Assembly (NCBI GenBank): GCA_028023455.1
Contig: JAQFVV010006305.1
Location: 179,001 to 243,000 of the forward strand
Source: Epiperipatus broadwayi
Taxonomy: Eukaryota; Onychophora; Udeonychophora; Euonychophora; Peripatidae
DNA: 64,000 nt
Reading direction: 5' to 3'
Under the pieces are notes generated by a model. The model had not been told where the DNA came from and made no database searches. It saw only the letters and a program-made list of their open reading frames with translations. The translations under genes were made by a program, and so were the position numbers. Each line of letters starts with the position of its first letter. Within the stretch, counting starts at the first letter, position 1. This document shows positions 1 through 12,469 of this stretch, in pieces.

Positions 1-595
1 GAGTTCTACTCACTCATGGCGAGCGATTTCAGTTTGTATCTAAGTGGACACATTTTATTAATATTTTTTTTTGTATAAAAAAATACAAGGCACTTCAAAT
101 TGCTCAACACTCTCTGGAACTACAAGACAAAAGACACTTTTCAAACCTGTCAGCTCCTTTTATATCCCCAGATTCTTTTTCGAAGTTCTGCGCATATCCC
201 TTTTTACCTTTTGTTCTATTTTATAAACTTTTACATTATTTCTCATTTTTTTATTACAAAGTCTCTTTTCTCGTTAGGAATTTCTGCCATTTTTAATTAC
301 TATCAGAAAGTCGTTTCTGATAGCAAACTTTTACCTTTGAAATTTCCTTTCACTACTTGAATCAATTATTCAGTATGCACTTTCCAACATTGAATTTATT
401 TTAGTTAACTTATATATATAAAAAAAGAAAAATTAAACTTTCACTGTACGTTTTTCTTAAAACAACATTATATTATAAAAAAAAATTAAAGATTGGGTTC
501 TCTCTTTTTTTTATTTAAATGATACACAATATTAAATAGTAATTTGTACCATATATATAAACAAATGGTACAGTATTTTCAAAATACATCTCTGC
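1..595. other. AT-rich stretch, no gene seen
   Basis: Strongly AT-rich with homopolymer T and A runs. The short open frames have no recognisable motifs and look like chance reading through pyrimidine-rich DNA. It may include outer parts of the retroelement whose integrase remnant follows, but I see no LTR boundary. Confidence 0.5.
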
Positions 596-1355
596 ATACC
601 CAGTATGGCAAGCAGACTCTTGAAGTGCACTCAAGTTCCTGCAACTGAAACAGTTCATTGAGATAGTAAAACCACAGATCATCTTGTCAGACCATCAAAA
701 CAATGGAAAGAAGTGATGCAGCAATATGGCATTAGACACATTTTGACCTCAATAAGGAATTTGCAATCTAACCCATATGAGGATCATGACAGAATTAAAC
801 TGCTTGTTGCAGACATGTAAAACAAACACCTATAATGGTGAGGTACCTGAAAAACAATAAAAATGTCTACTGGTTTTACACCAGCTCATTTTGGGAGACA
901 ATCCTAGTTTCATAAAAATGTCACTCCCAATACAGCAAGAAATAGTAAATCAGAACCAAGATCAAGTCCATACCAGAATGCAACTAGAGCATATGGCAAA
1001 AAAGAAGAGTAAGAAAGGAAAACAAAATCCATATATTTTTCAAACTGGAGAACAGGTGTAGGTTAGAATGCCACATATTAATAAACCATTAGAGTGAGAG
1101 TATAAGAAATTTTTTCCATTGTATGAATGGTCCTTTACTATTAAGAAAAACCTTGGGGATAATGCTGTTTTGTTAGAGAATGAGAAAGGAATTAGTGGGA
1201 CATTTAATGCAAGGTCTTTGAAACTATACCATGGCACAATAAATATACAAAAGAATAAACTGGCAGTCCAAACAATCTATGATCAACCTCAGAGAGGGAG
1301 ATCTACTCAGAAAAAAAATTATATAAGAAGGAAGATAAGTCCAATGACAAGCTAA
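596..1355 (+). pseudogene. Decayed Ty3/Gypsy-type integrase (C-terminal half)
   Basis: Three-frame reading gives the end of an rve integrase core and its C-terminal domain. IEIVKPQIILSDH (from about 650) matches the beta-strand carrying the second catalytic Asp, and QYGIRHILTS plus QSNPYED match the region before the third acidic residue. TGFTPAHFGR (about 860) is the conserved 'TG.TP..LL.GR' block, and LGDNAVLLEN followed by GTFNARSLKLYH (about 1150-1230) is the SH3-like tail of metazoan Gypsy integrases. Stops and frame changes interrupt it (for example after VADM near 818 and near 1057), so it is dead. No protease, RT or LTR is visible upstream in the window. It is a different subfamily from the element at 31.9-37.5 kb, which has another integrase tail. 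Family call is confident; clade is not. Confidence 0.8.
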
Positions 1356-3220
1356 TCTGGGTTCAACAAAATTCATCCACTAAAAGGGACATAATCTAAT
1401 GAATATCACTTATATATAAGTTTTTTCATTATATTAGGTAATATAGTATACTGAATTTTACACAAAGATAATCGATCACTCTGTTCACTCTCAAGCAAAG
1501 TAAGTAGGGTCTTTTTTTACTTGTTTTTTTAACTGGATGCAGGAATATGAAGCTATACATATATAGACATATATGTCGGCTTCATCATTCATTATGTACT
1601 AAACAAAGACCCTAAATCAACCATAGTGACTGTCCATTAAAAGAAATGATTATAGGTATACACACGTATATAACATTCATCATAAATAAAAGTTATTAAA
1701 AAAATAGGCAATTGTAGAAATAATAGAAAAATCTTAAAATAAATTATTTGACTTATATAAGAAAAAAATATTGCATCAGCAAATAAAGAAGTTGCTAATG
1801 CACAAAATACATTAAACAATCATTTAATTTAAGAATACACTAAAACATGAATTTAATTTTAGAATGTGAATTGTTTGTATAACAATACAGAGAAAAAATG
1901 TAAGATATTTTGAGAACTGAAACAATAGAGGCATTAGTAGACACTAATTAATATAATTGATGTAAAAGGAAGTTAAAAGGGCATAAATCGAGAGGTTTTC
2001 TTTTGTTAGTTAGTCATTATCTTCTTATGTAAGAATAAACCAGACCTAGTGAGATATTTTATACCAAATATGCTTGAGTAAAGAATTTGTCTTTACTCTC
2101 CCATTTGTCCTCAGGCCAGAGTCTGAAAAATATAATCCAGCCAAGGAATCAAAGAAGTATCTCTGACTAATGCCTGCCACTTGTTACTGAAACAGAGACT
2201 AATCTGAAGGGAACATGGACACAGATAGCCAAAATGGGAATTGTAACAGCCATCATGAATTGGTGACTGTGCTTCAATACCTCCAAGATGGACTTGTAAT
2301 TCATTGCCAGAACCATCCCACCCTATCAATACTCACACATTTCAGTTACCGGTAACTTTTATATTCATAGTCATATCTATACCACAGTATTTAAATGTTC
2401 TCTAATTTCACCTCAGATGTAATTAAGGATGCTGATTATGTATAATGGCAATTGCTAATTTTATTTTCTTCATATGTATGTAGTTACATATTAGCAGATC
2501 GCTAGCATACATTTGATTTGCATGATTTTTTTTTGTTTCTTTTTAAAGAGAAAGAAACAATTTGTTTTGTTTTTTATAATGTGGAATATATATATATGGA
2601 AGAAATTGGAAGGTAGTTGAATGAGGAAACTTTATTTTATTTCTACTTACCCACGATAATAAATATGGGAGTACTTTAAAATGATTATAAAAGTTATTTG
2701 ACTTAAAATGACTCTGTCCACATTCTCCCAGAGTTTGTTTTATCATTAGAGGTTTTTTGTTTGTTTTCAAAAGAAAAAGAGAGAACCAACCAGAGTGCAT
2801 TGTTATAGATTTCATTGATGCTACATTTAAATTTTATAGCCAGAATAAGAAAGATGTTTCTACTATAAACATCATCTATGTTTTTCTTTATATATTTGAT
2901 TTATGTTTAAAGAGTATCTATCTGCTAGTGTTATTTTCGATATGCATTTTGAGTCAATCTAAGGATTGTGAATATATGTATATGTTGTACCGATGTAGGT
3001 CGTTACATAATATTTCTAGCATTTATCAAGAATGAATTTTAGTGAAAGAAATTTTAAGAAAATATTATTTTTAAAGTTTGAAAAAAAAAAATTATTTTTC
3101 ATATAAGTTGAGAAAAAGAAAAGGGAGGAGAAAAGATTTTGGTAATGAATAATAATTAAAGGGGAAAACGATTAACATTGTTATTTTTTTTTTTTAAATT
3201 AATGTATAACATAAATATCT
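1356..3220. other. Intergenic, no recognisable gene
   Basis: AT-rich, with a less AT-rich island at about 2,100-2,340 that could be a fragment of an unidentified repeat. I find no domain motif in any frame. The small open frames on both strands here are low complexity. Confidence 0.5.
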
Positions 3221-3318
3221 CGTTTTTTTTTTTTTGGTTTTTTTAAGTGTCATAGCATCGGCCGGGATGCGAACCCGCAACCCGGGCAACTGCCTGCAAG
3301 TTCAGGGCAGTCGCGCTT
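3221..3318 (-). mobile_element. SINE-like element, tRNA-derived
   Basis: A GC-rich island of about 65 bp in very AT-rich DNA. On the minus strand it reads a short hairpin (ACTGCC paired with GGCAGT), then GCCCGGGTT, then GGTTCGCATCC. The last closely matches the Pol III B box and forms a T-arm-like CGGG/CCCG stem with a 7-nt loop. It ends in an A-rich tail (plus-strand T run at 3,221-3,244), as expected for a retroposed copy. No A box is seen, so the head is probably missing or diverged. It could be a tRNA fragment, but no acceptor stem closes. Confidence 0.6.
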
Positions 3319-3914
3319 TTTTGTCTTATAATATGGAATGTGGGTGTCTATAAATAAAATTTAAAAGAAAGGAATTTTCTTAAAATGATAAAATTGAAAG
3401 CTAATACAATGCAAATAAAAGAACTGAAAACTTAAAATGAAAACAATTAACAAACAAAGGGACTAAGTACTACTGTTTGGTTAAAATAAAAAGCCAATGG
3501 AAAGACTACAATGAATGTTAAACTCTTAAATAAAAGGAATAAAAACCCAATAGGATTGTGGCAGATTGCTCGATCGATCCTCAGATAAGGAACACTGTCT
3601 ATATAAGGGAGATTTCCTATTGTTATAGGTAATCATTAAAAAAAAATCATTAATTTATAATTCATCAAAATTTGAACCAAAAAAATTAGCTTTCTTATGG
3701 ACTAAATTTAAATGTGTAGTCCATTAGAAGTGGCTGAAACATTTATAACAGGAATATGATTTCTTAGTGGGGGGGGGGGGGTAAGCAAATTGTAATTTTA
3801 AAAATATTTATAATTTAATATTATTAATAAATTAAATGACATAATTGAATATGATGAAGGTTTCTAGCAGATGAATGTGAATTTATAAATTTTACATATA
3901 AATTAATTTGTCAA
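3319..3914. other. Intergenic AT-rich DNA
   Basis: No gene-like signal apart from the poly-G run. Short A- and T-rich segments only. Confidence 0.45.
3769..3781 (+). repeat. Poly-G run (13 nt)
   Basis: Uninterrupted run of 13 G in an AT-rich context; simple sequence. Similar G runs occur at about 28,763 and 44,675, and C runs at about 43,854. Confidence 0.9.
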
Positions 3915-4140
3915 TGATCAACAGCAAAGCACCTGTCAATGAAAACTAATACTAAGAAGTTTTAGATTACCCAGTGAATTTATAAATTAACTCATAGTAG
4001 TATTATTACAATAAATCACCATTTCTCCAAAAGAATTTTCAATTATTCAATTAGTCATCTCAGTATTTTTTCATGATGTCAAGGCAATCAATTAATGAGT
4101 AAATTAAAGAAAAGATCAAATGTAGTTAGCCGACTAGACC
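3915..4140. repeat. Dispersed repeat, family A (copy 1)
   Basis: Aligns by eye with 58,480-58,660 in the same orientation; both end in ATGTAGTTAG followed by C(C/T)GACTA. It also aligns with the reverse complement of about 46,350-46,560 (CACCTGTCAATGAAAACTAA is shared). It corresponds to the non-tRNA body of the SINE-like family described at 46,120, 58,330 and 61,170. No coding potential. Confidence 0.5.
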
Positions 4141-7124
4141 CAGGATCAATGAATGAATGTTGGTTCAAATCAATGATGCTAACAAAAATATAAATGCAGA
4201 AACAGAATAATCGTTAACTTTAATTTCATTATTAATTGTTTTTGATATTGTATACATAGATCACATGCAACTGCAACCATTTAATTTCCAAACAGAAAAA
4301 AAAATAAAAAGACAAAACAATAATAATAAACCAAAGATGAGTTTTGAAATGACAATACACGCCAATCAGTAAAGCACAATTATGTTATGTATAAAACATA
4401 CTGGTCCATTACTCCGATTATTATTAAACTTCTGCAGAAAACTTTCTTCTCTAAAAAACTTCAACATCTTGTCTAATTGTAATATTCCATTGCATTTTTA
4501 TCCTTGGTAATACCCTCCCAATGAAACATTCCTTCATTTTGCATGTTCATTCCAACAAAGATGTTGTTTATAACAATAGACTAAAACATTATATCCAGTA
4601 AACAGAATAACATATTTATTGATTTGTTTCTGTCATTGTATTTGTAGAATTTTTAAATTCTTAACTAAAATGTTTCTAATTGCTTTATGATACTTTAATA
4701 AGGGTTCCATACAATAAATTAGTAAAATAATAGTTCTTTATAAAACTAATCCAGTCACAATAGTTTTTTGCTGCAATTTAATATCCTATTGCTTAATTTT
4801 TTAAAAGCAATAGCAGAATATTGCAGTCTGTAAAGCACTCAAACATCGAAATTAACTTTTTCACAAAAAAGTTAAAATATTTAAACTTATGCACATTCTC
4901 AAGTTGATAACCATCTAAGTTGAAAAATACTAAAGATTCTCTTTCTCCATTACTGACTGTTAAAGGACTTGAGTTTTTTTTTTGTTTGTTATCAATCTAC
5001 AATGCCTATGGCATCTTTTGAGTTCTAATCACCATATTTCTTTGTCCATCCATAAATATTCCCACAAATTTCTCTCAATTTCTTACATATTTCTTCAACT
5101 CCTTTTTGGGCACTTTCTTTTTCTCTTTTTCTGTGGTATCTAATTTAATATTTATTATATGTATAATTTTTATTCTAAACATAATCATTCATAATTCTTT
5201 TTAAAAAAAACAACAGAAAAAAAAAAGTAGAGGGTGGTGTAATCACGAGCTTATTTCAGTTTTCATTACTAGGTATCATCAAGTCAACATCAAGCTATAA
5301 TGATTATATGAATAGCATACCATTTATTACAATTAAATATATCTACCTCATTCCTGATTATCTTCATTTTTTTAAGTATCAACTTTTCCAAGCATTATGC
5401 AGTTTTTTAATGAATCAGACCATCTCATGCTATAACCAAGATAGAATACCTTTAACCTGCTTACTTGTTTTTCAAGCATATGTTCAAATCTAATCTGACT
5501 AAATATTCACTTATTTTCCTTGCTGATAATGATATTTTCAAAAGTTTTAACAATACTTTACTTCAATTAGCACCAAATTAGCTCTTGTGCAAACAATATA
5601 AAAGGATGAATCATTTATAGAATCTAAAATAATTCTTTCTTGGAATAACAATGACTAATAACACAATCCAAAGGCAAACAACTAAACACCTTTATAGCAA
5701 TATTCCAAAATAAAATAAAAAAACCATGTCATATAGAAAATATATATTTTTCTATTAGTACACAATATAAAGTTCTATTTATTATAATAATACAATTTCT
5801 TATAAAAGCAAAATATTTCTTTTAATACTACATGCCAAAAGAAATATTGACAAATTATATAACAAAATAAATATTTACTTATAAACTTCTTTTCTTTTTC
5901 TATATAATTTTACTAAAAAGAGAAAGTAAGTCTGATTCTCAGCTTAAAATAATTTAAATAAATCATTTACTGAAATTATTTGCTTATTAGTTGTAAAATT
6001 AAAAGGACTTGAAATTCTTCAGAATTACATAAATGATTTTATTTATTAATAAATATTTTAGCAATAGCATATGATTTAGCAAAAAGTTAAATTAAGTAAC
6101 TTTATCATTCAAATAAAAGAGAAAAAAATAATATGATTAGTACTGTAAGGGGTAGCTTACAATGCACCCACTCCTAAAAGGTTCAAGCTTATTTATTGAA
6201 CACAATCTATTTGGAATTTATATTAATAGTGGGAAGATTATTATTTGTTATTATTATTACATATATACATATAATACATGATAAATTACTAAGTTATGAT
6301 AAATAAAATATGATCAATATTTTAGAAAGTAATATTGTATATATATAAAACTATTTGATTAAATAAACTGTAATGTATATATTATTTTTTAATTTAAAAT
6401 TGAATATTAATTTATAGTTAAATGAATTTGGGATGACCTGAAGTTAATTAGGTGGGCACATATGTGTAAAATAGAACTGATTTTATTATTATTATTATTT
6501 TATGTTGTAATAAGTGAAATGTATTTAAACAATACATATAAAAATCTAAATGAATTTAAACAATAGACAGTTAAAAATCTTGGCATTCCTGGAAATCTAT
6601 GCGTGTGAAACGTATAAAAACAAAAGACAGTTTACAAAATGTTCTTCTTATTGTTATAGCACTGGTAACAAAAGACAGCAATTAAAATTAAAATTTAGAA
6701 TGCTAAAATGTAGTTTTACTTTTTATTTTATTTAAATTATAAACATTTTTAAAAGTCAAATGCTGTAATTAAAAAGTTTATCAAATTCAGAGGAAAGGAA
6801 GTAAAATAAGTAAGAATAAGTGATAAATTCTTAAATAATTAAATCATGTTTTAAGAGTTATTGGAGTAAATTTGAATATTTTAAATTTTTTTTCAAAAAG
6901 AATAACGAGAATTAAGTCTACTGAAAATTGGAACAGAAAAAAATAATGAAATAATTTTCTTAATATATATTTAAAGCGCTTTAATACAAATATATGATTA
7001 TAAATAATTATTAAATTATACTTTAATATGAAAATGGGCTAGAGAAAAACATGCTATTGTGTGTCATGGTATTTCCTACCAGCTGCATTAAACCTCTATA
7101 TATATATATATTATAATGATCGAA
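4141..7124. other. Intergenic AT-rich DNA
   Basis: Nearly 3 kb of very AT-rich sequence with homopolymer tracts, (TTA)n-like segments and a TA microsatellite near 7,098-7,111. I see no coding motif, no RNA gene and no boundary of a known element. Confidence 0.45.
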
Positions 7125-7205
7125 ATGAAAGTGGAGATCGAATCTAACCGCAAAAACAATATCTGCAACTACCAGGGCGCCATCTAGGCATTTAAACCTA
7201 GAAAA
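7125..7205 (-). mobile_element. SINE-like element with A- and B-box-like motifs
   Basis: On the minus strand GATGGCGCCCTGGTAG resembles a Pol III A box (TGGC..AGTGGTAG). About 30 nt later AGATTCGATCTCC resembles a B box. The spacing fits a tRNA-derived SINE head and the 3' side runs into a TA microsatellite. It sits in an island with more CpG than its neighbourhood. Cloverleaf pairing is poor, so it is not called as a functional tRNA. Confidence 0.4.
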
Positions 7206-10200
7206 ATTTATAAAGTAGGCAGATACGTGCTGTTAAGATTCCACTTTATTTAAATATTCCGATCGTTAGCCCAAGTCACTAGCTCAGTGGAGATGCAGAG
7301 ATAAAAATCTATATCTTAATTTATATCTTAAATATCAATAAATAAAAGACACTGCCAGAAATTAACACATAAAAATATTTATTTACGCACATATAAAATA
7401 ACATTTAAATTTTGAGGAATAAATTCAACATTTTAGATTTTTCTATTAATCTTTTAATTTTACATTTAACTAAGTTTCAATGAGTTTAATATTTTATTTA
7501 GATAGTCAAGTATGAATAGACTACATAGATCTGCATTTGAAAAGAAAATATTCTTCCCTGATTTAACCTTAGGCAACAAATTTCGCAATCAAACTGGCGC
7601 CAATCCATCTGATACATTCATGTATTCAATGTAGCATGATATGACAACACAAAATACTATACTGTCAGGAATGTACATCTGATCAGTAAGTAGATTAGAG
7701 AAGACATTGTCTCTCCACCAACAGGAATGTGACATCTGTTGGCGAGTAGAACAATAAACATAAAACTCCATAGGAATGGACTGCGGTCCTTTGCCGTCTT
7801 ACCAATCCATCCATAGGCAAACAGAAGGTATGTGGTGTATATCTATAATCCTGCCCGTAGCGGACCTCATACTACATCTACAATTACACAAATATATCCA
7901 ATCCATTGAACCAATTCAACTACGAAATGAATAACCTAAGATTACCCTCCCTTAATATAACTTTACAAAACTATATAGCCATTCACGCCCGACTTAAATT
8001 TAACATTTAAATACGTTCGCACAGATTTGTTTAAAAATGTTGGGTATAGATCGATTACATAGATTCCACGGTCAAAAACATTTCAAAATAAACATAAACG
8101 ATCAAAATACAAAATCATTGATACCGACAATCGCAGAGGGAAATTTATAAGTAACCCAATAGTATTCACCATAAGATACTTGCGTTGTCACCAATAACTT
8201 AAAAGACATCCGAATAAATACATTTTAGATACCGTACGGTATCATTATTTATCGAATGTCTATATTTTGATCAAATATGAAAACCAAAATATAATTAACC
8301 GCAAACGAATCCATGCAAGCGTCTATAAACAACTTAAATTTCATGCATTTAAATAATCTTTACAATAAGAAAAAAAAAAGGAAATGATGTTTATCAATCA
8401 GAAAACATAAAATTAAACATTATTAATTTGATTTAAAAACTTACAAGAGTCAGATAAGCGTCCGTTTCAACATTTAAGTTGGCTTGTTTATCAATTTGTA
8501 AAACTTGACGAAAGTTCTTAATTGATTTTAATAATTGTTCATTTCATATAGCTTATGGTAGAAGAGTCCAGGTTTCTGCTTTTAATTCCCGCGACGCCTC
8601 CATTGGAAGATAATGTTCTGGAGATGGCAATAGCTGGTTCAAGGTATCACAGTCTTTTCATTTTTCTTTTTTAAATAGAGAGTGTGGTATGTGCGTCCTA
8701 CCGCATCTTTCAAACACACAATGCTGGAACTCCTGAAAAAACTGTATTTCCCTTTTTATATTAATCCACACAGATTCAATCAACAAAACGTCACTAATCC
8801 ATCACTTTCATTAGGGTCCGAGCCAAGGCTTAGTGCTTCCATTGGTCAAGCTAATTTCTCTTTTCTTCTTATCTATCTTTCATCAGATAATTTTAATTAT
8901 ACAAGAGCCCAAGGCTAGTTTGGTTTTCGATAATTCATAAACAATCATTTCCATTTACAGATTACATTAATTAATACCTGTTTTTATTTTTAAATCTTGT
9001 ACTTTTTTTTTATATAAAAAAGTACGTTCAAATACTTATTTATTTGTTTTTTAAAAAAAAAATTTTTTTTAAATTTGGCATCTGTGCGAATGTATATACA
9101 TTTAACAAACATTTTAATTTTAGCGTTTAGTTTTTTACTTTTATTTGCGAACTTTTAAGTTTTTATTTTAAATTAATGTAACGACATATTTATATATCGT
9201 TACAATATATATTTCTACTTTATTGTAAACACACAAGAAGATGCCTGCAGTCCAAAGTAAACAAGGATTGGAATACTTTATGGTGAATCAAATGAGGATC
9301 AAAATGTTTGCCATTAAACACAATTACAGGAGACACCATTATACCTATCTATCCTTGCTAAGGAAAATGATTTACTAAGTGAAACTGCTTTGAAGAACAA
9401 CTTGCCTAAATATCAACTACTACTACTTCTATTATGATGATTTTTATGAACTTTGTTCCAATTACAATTTTTTTTTTAAATCAAAAAATTAATATTATAA
9501 ATTTTTGTTTATTTATTTATTTAAATCTTGTCATCTATCTGTCGTATTTTCACACACTGATGCTGAAGCCTCATTTTTCAGAATTAGCAAAGAAGAAAAG
9601 GGGGGATTATTCATTTTGATATTTTCATTATAAATAAAATTTAGGTAAAGCCACCTGCTTCACATCAGGTTATCCACATAAATATTAAGGTAAGACTATC
9701 TAAATTTATTTTCATAGGTTAAATTACAACATTTATACAGAATACATATTATATGTTTTATTTTGTGATTAACCGTGTATGTATATTTTCCAATATGTTT
9801 GACTAATCAACTGGTATCTGTCTCTATCATCTATATAAATTGGGGAAACTTGTTAAATATATTAACATTTGTAAATATATAATTTAGCTAGCCAGCATCT
9901 CAATTACATTAAATAAAAAAGTTGATTTTTTCTATATAATTATGATTTGAGTGACATAGGTGGATTTCTACCATGGGATATAAGGGTTGGATCTAGAGGA
10001 TAATTAATTAGTAAGATGGTAGAGGTTCATTTGTGACACATGTACATATGATGATTATTATATTTTTATTTTTTATTTTTTTTATCATTACTATTGTTGT
10101 TATACTTGATATTTATTATTGTTAATAAATGTTTAAGAGTCTGTTTTATTCTGGTCCCTGGTTTATTGAGTTGTCCTGACATTCCACAGTTTATAAATAA

Positions 10201-11002
10201 TTATGCATTCACACACATCTATTTTTCTTATCATATAAAAGCTTGAAAATAAAACAAATATAATAAATGCTAGTTGTAACCTATATATAGGTGCAGGTGT
10301 TGCTGGGTGTATCTGTTCATACCTGTTAAAGGAGTCAAAAGCAATATTCTCTCTGGGTTTGAATATTAGGGCATAACGGAATTTAAAAGGGGAAAAGTGG
10401 ATGAACTAACCTAAATTGCATTTATTATTATTAAATAGGGATAGAGTTAGTCAATTAAAGAGTATGCAATCATTGGTTAAGCATTTCATCAGGTTCTCAT
10501 TAGCACTCTATCAGATGACCCACAGTCTGAACATAGTTGGACGCAACTTTTTTCCCTTCTAAGCCTGGTAGGTCTCTGCAGATTGTTTCATTAGGGGCAA
10601 TAAATCAGAGCATATTAATTTATCCCCACACCATATTGCTACATCCACATAGTAGTACAGTCTGCAAGTTAGTTGACCATCCATTACATCTGGTGCACCA
10701 TCATTGGGCTTAGTTAATTTATGACCGTTGATGAAGAGTACTGCCCATGATACTGGTGTTAGTAATGTTTGGGATTAGTTGTAATCATCGTTCCGTCCGT
10801 TATAGTACTCTTACCATTCAAGAAGAAAAACATCTTGAAGATATAATAAAAATAAAAAAACACAGAAAGAAGTAAGTACTACAATGAGTTTTTAAATAAA
10901 AAATATATTCTTTTCTTTAAAAGTACTGTTTGGAAAATTACAATATCAAACTGTTTATTCAAATTGTGTATAATATTAAAACATTATTTTATCATACAAT
11001 AG
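7206..11002. other. Intergenic, with a CpG-containing segment at 7.5-8.9 kb
   Basis: About 7,560-8,930 is less AT-rich and richer in CpG than the surrounding DNA, with inverted CCAAT motifs (ATTGG) near 8,602 and 8,842. It could hold a regulatory region or an unrecognised repeat. The open frame at 8,682-8,918 has no recognisable domain. At 10,280-10,830 there is another moderately GC-richer stretch that I could not match to anything. The remainder is AT-rich filler. Confidence 0.35.
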
Positions 11003-11029
11003 CCACACACACACACACACACACACACC
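11003..11029 (+). repeat. (CA)n microsatellite
   Basis: About 13 uninterrupted CA dinucleotides. Confidence 0.95.
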
Positions 11030-11370
11030 CTTTCTATTCATGATATTTGTTTCCAAGTCTTGTTGCAGATATTAAAATTCTTGGGTAATAGCAAAGCTAT
11101 ATAATATACATTATTAACACATATAGTTTAGACTGTTCAACATGTATATACAAGATATATGCATACTTACAATATAATTTTATTTTTTAAAATATATATA
11201 TAAAGAAATCCTTACTTTCTTGTATAAAAAAAAACAAATAAAAAACAACAAGTAGCAATAGCTAAAAGTTAACTTTTTTTTATTCCCAGCTCTTTTTAAA
11301 AGATATGATTTATAAAATTCTTTATTTGATGAAATGGATAAATGAAGATTAACATACATAATAAAATGAG
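11030..11370. other. AT-rich spacer
   Basis: No gene or repeat structure recognised between the CA microsatellite and the foldback element. Confidence 0.4.
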
Positions 11371-12387
11371 GTAAAGGTTTACTTTTGCGGTCGTGATGTG
11401 ATGTGATGTATTTGGCTTCTCCTTAAACGAAGTCAAGAATATCTCAGCAACTATGCCCAGATAAACCTGTTAGCCACTTTATTCCCCATTCCCCACTCTA
11501 AGTCTTCCCATATTCTGCCCCATCCCATTTCCACAACATAATCTTTGTCAACTCTATGGCCTTTAAATCTAAATCCCCCTTATCTTTTCGCAAACCCAGC
11601 ATAAAAGCTAATAATCACTTTCTGTATAGTCACTTTGTTCATACCTATTCTCCTATAACTTCATTATCACGACCACATCCACCATGTTCGCCCTCTATTT
11701 TTTAATATTAGAACTATTTTTGATTTGGAAAGTAACCGAAATTAATATTTCAGAATAATTAAATATAATAAACTAACCAAGTTAAAATATTATAATGAAG
11801 TGGTACATATCTACAAGTAGATATACTTGCTTCATATTTACTTTAATTTAATCTATCTCTCATCATAGATATATAATTTATTTGCTAATACCTGCACACA
11901 TTTAAAATATGTGCGTGTGCATGTACAATTTTCAGTCTTCGAAAGATTAAAAGCTGATTGTTCAAATCATGCTATATTTTATTTTAAGAAAGAATGTACT
12001 TAGCTAAAAGTATTTGAGTAACAATATTTTATTGAAAAGAATTTTGTCAAAAGTACAATCAATTAAAGAAAATGTTAAAATATTTAACACAATGGGAGAG
12101 GGATTGGAAGCCATTAGGGAAAGGAACGTAAATCAGCAGTAATAGTTACAGTTTAACACCTTCACATTCTGTGCAGAGTTTAAGGTAGTGTAATGAAATT
12201 AATAAATAAATTATATATCTATGATGGGAGATAGGTTAAATTAAAGTAAATATAAAGCAAGTATATCTGCATGCAGACAAGTACTGCTTCATTATAATAT
12301 TTTAACTTGGTTAGTTTATTATATTTAATTATTCTGAAAAATTAATTTCAGTTACTTTCCAAATCAAAAAGTAAACCTTTACTTAAA
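11371..12387. mobile_element. Foldback (MITE-like) element with an internal insertion
   Basis: The outer ends are complementary: GTAAAGGTTTACTTTT at 11,371 and AAAAGTAAACCTTTAC near 12,369. The inner arms are about 180 bp: 11,712-11,900 (TTGATTTGGAAAGTAAC onward) pairs with 12,195-12,367. They share TTAATTATTCTGAAA, TAACTTGGTTAG and the TATAAAG/CTTTATA-type segments in opposite orientation. The left arm is split by about 325 bp (11,388-11,711) that starts GCGGTCGTGAT and contains ATCACGACC near its end, so it too has short inverted ends. No transposase is seen. A non-autonomous DNA element is the simplest reading. Confidence 0.65.
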
Positions 12388-12469
12388 ATAATTTATTTCC
12401 TTGAAATTATAAATTCTAACTATAACTTCAAATCTAAAAATACTTTTTACACTAACTATTATTGATCCA

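Noticed and set aside
3240-3320. Functional tRNA gene
   Set aside because: Only a T-arm-like stem fits; there is no acceptor stem, D arm or A box, and an A-rich tail points to a SINE.
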